DNA from: Terriglobia bacterium
GTDB taxonomy: Bacteria; Acidobacteriota; Terriglobia; Bryobacterales; Bryobacteraceae
Direction of reading: 5' to 3'
Length of the DNA: 43,065 bases
Assembly: GCA_020073265.1 (NCBI GenBank)
Contig: JAIQFN010000051.1
Location: 1 to 43,065 of the forward strand
Shown: positions 43,010 to 43,065 of the stretch, in pieces
How the letters are laid out: each line of letters opens with the position of its first letter
Numbering within the stretch: the stretch's first letter is position 1
Program-made: the position numbers and the translations under genes
The notes under the pieces: generated by a model
What the model was told of the DNA's origin: nothing
What the model saw: the letters and a program-made list of their open reading frames with translations, nothing else
The model's database searches: none

Positions 43010-43065
43010 GTCGAGTAGGGGCGGTGGAAATGTGGGAATCGCGACCAGCGATTTCCAAGGGCTGT

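Noticed and set aside
1-43065. CRISPR array, tRNA, rRNA, intact insertion sequence
   Set aside because: No regularly spaced repeats, cloverleaf-type sequence, rRNA stretch or transposase was seen on either strand.

Overview
The window looks like a piece of an Acidobacteriota chromosome, most likely of the Bryobacterales/'Candidatus Solibacter' type. This is inference from gene content, not a database match. Supporting signs are high GC throughout, several Ser/Thr kinases with PEGA or TPR tails, a TPR regulator with the N-terminal domain common in this phylum, and a large secreted protein built of IPT-like and TIGR03437-type ('Solibacter C-terminal') repeats. No rRNA, tRNA, CRISPR array or intact insertion sequence was seen.

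Layout. 1-4.1 kb: a zinc-ribbon Ser/Thr (pseudo)kinase cut by the left edge, a lipid-type alpha/beta hydrolase, a crotonase and gene debris, all of it on the minus strand except two short plus-strand scraps. 4.1-11.1 kb: a plus-strand run of a SnoaL-like protein, glgC, a TPR regulator, and a PEGA-tailed kinase whose stop codon overlaps the start of a Tat-exported molybdenum sulfite dehydrogenase carrying its own cytochrome c domain. 11.2-21.0 kb: a motility block. Reading leftward it holds an unknown Rossmann-type protein, a DUF4342 protein, fliW, csrA, a sigma-28 promoter, flagellin, a terminator, a TPR/SPINDLY O-GlcNAc-transferase-like enzyme, an acyltransferase and a DegT-family aminotransferase. 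A second DegT enzyme and a methyltransferase converge on it from the left. 21.1-26.2 kb: a cytochrome P450, comEC and a MauG/cytochrome c peroxidase-like diheme protein. 26.3-29.6 kb: a tight operon of BNR-repeat protein, MoaD/ThiS-like carrier and APH(6)-like kinase, then corA. 29.9-36.1 kb: a membrane hybrid histidine kinase, then an operon of methyltransferase, SBP56/methanethiol oxidase and a membrane protein, with a divergent AraC-type regulator. 36.1-43 kb: a Ser/Thr kinase-TPR protein behind a sigma-54-like promoter and the IPT/TIGR03437 surface protein. Related ~66 bp repeats lie on both sides of this last segment, and the window ends in hairpin-rich noncoding DNA.

How the genes may work together. 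The best-supported system is flagellin production. FliW, CsrA, a sigma-28 promoter and a structured leader with an AAGGAG ribosome site are the parts of a FliW-CsrA-flagellin switch, and the adjoining OGT/acyltransferase/aminotransferase/methyltransferase set is what a flagellin glycosylation island needs. A second theme is sulfur oxidation: sulfite dehydrogenase and methanethiol oxidase, with a diheme peroxidase-like protein elsewhere in the window. The BNR-MoaD-APH operon and the unknown gene upstream of fliW are the least explained parts.
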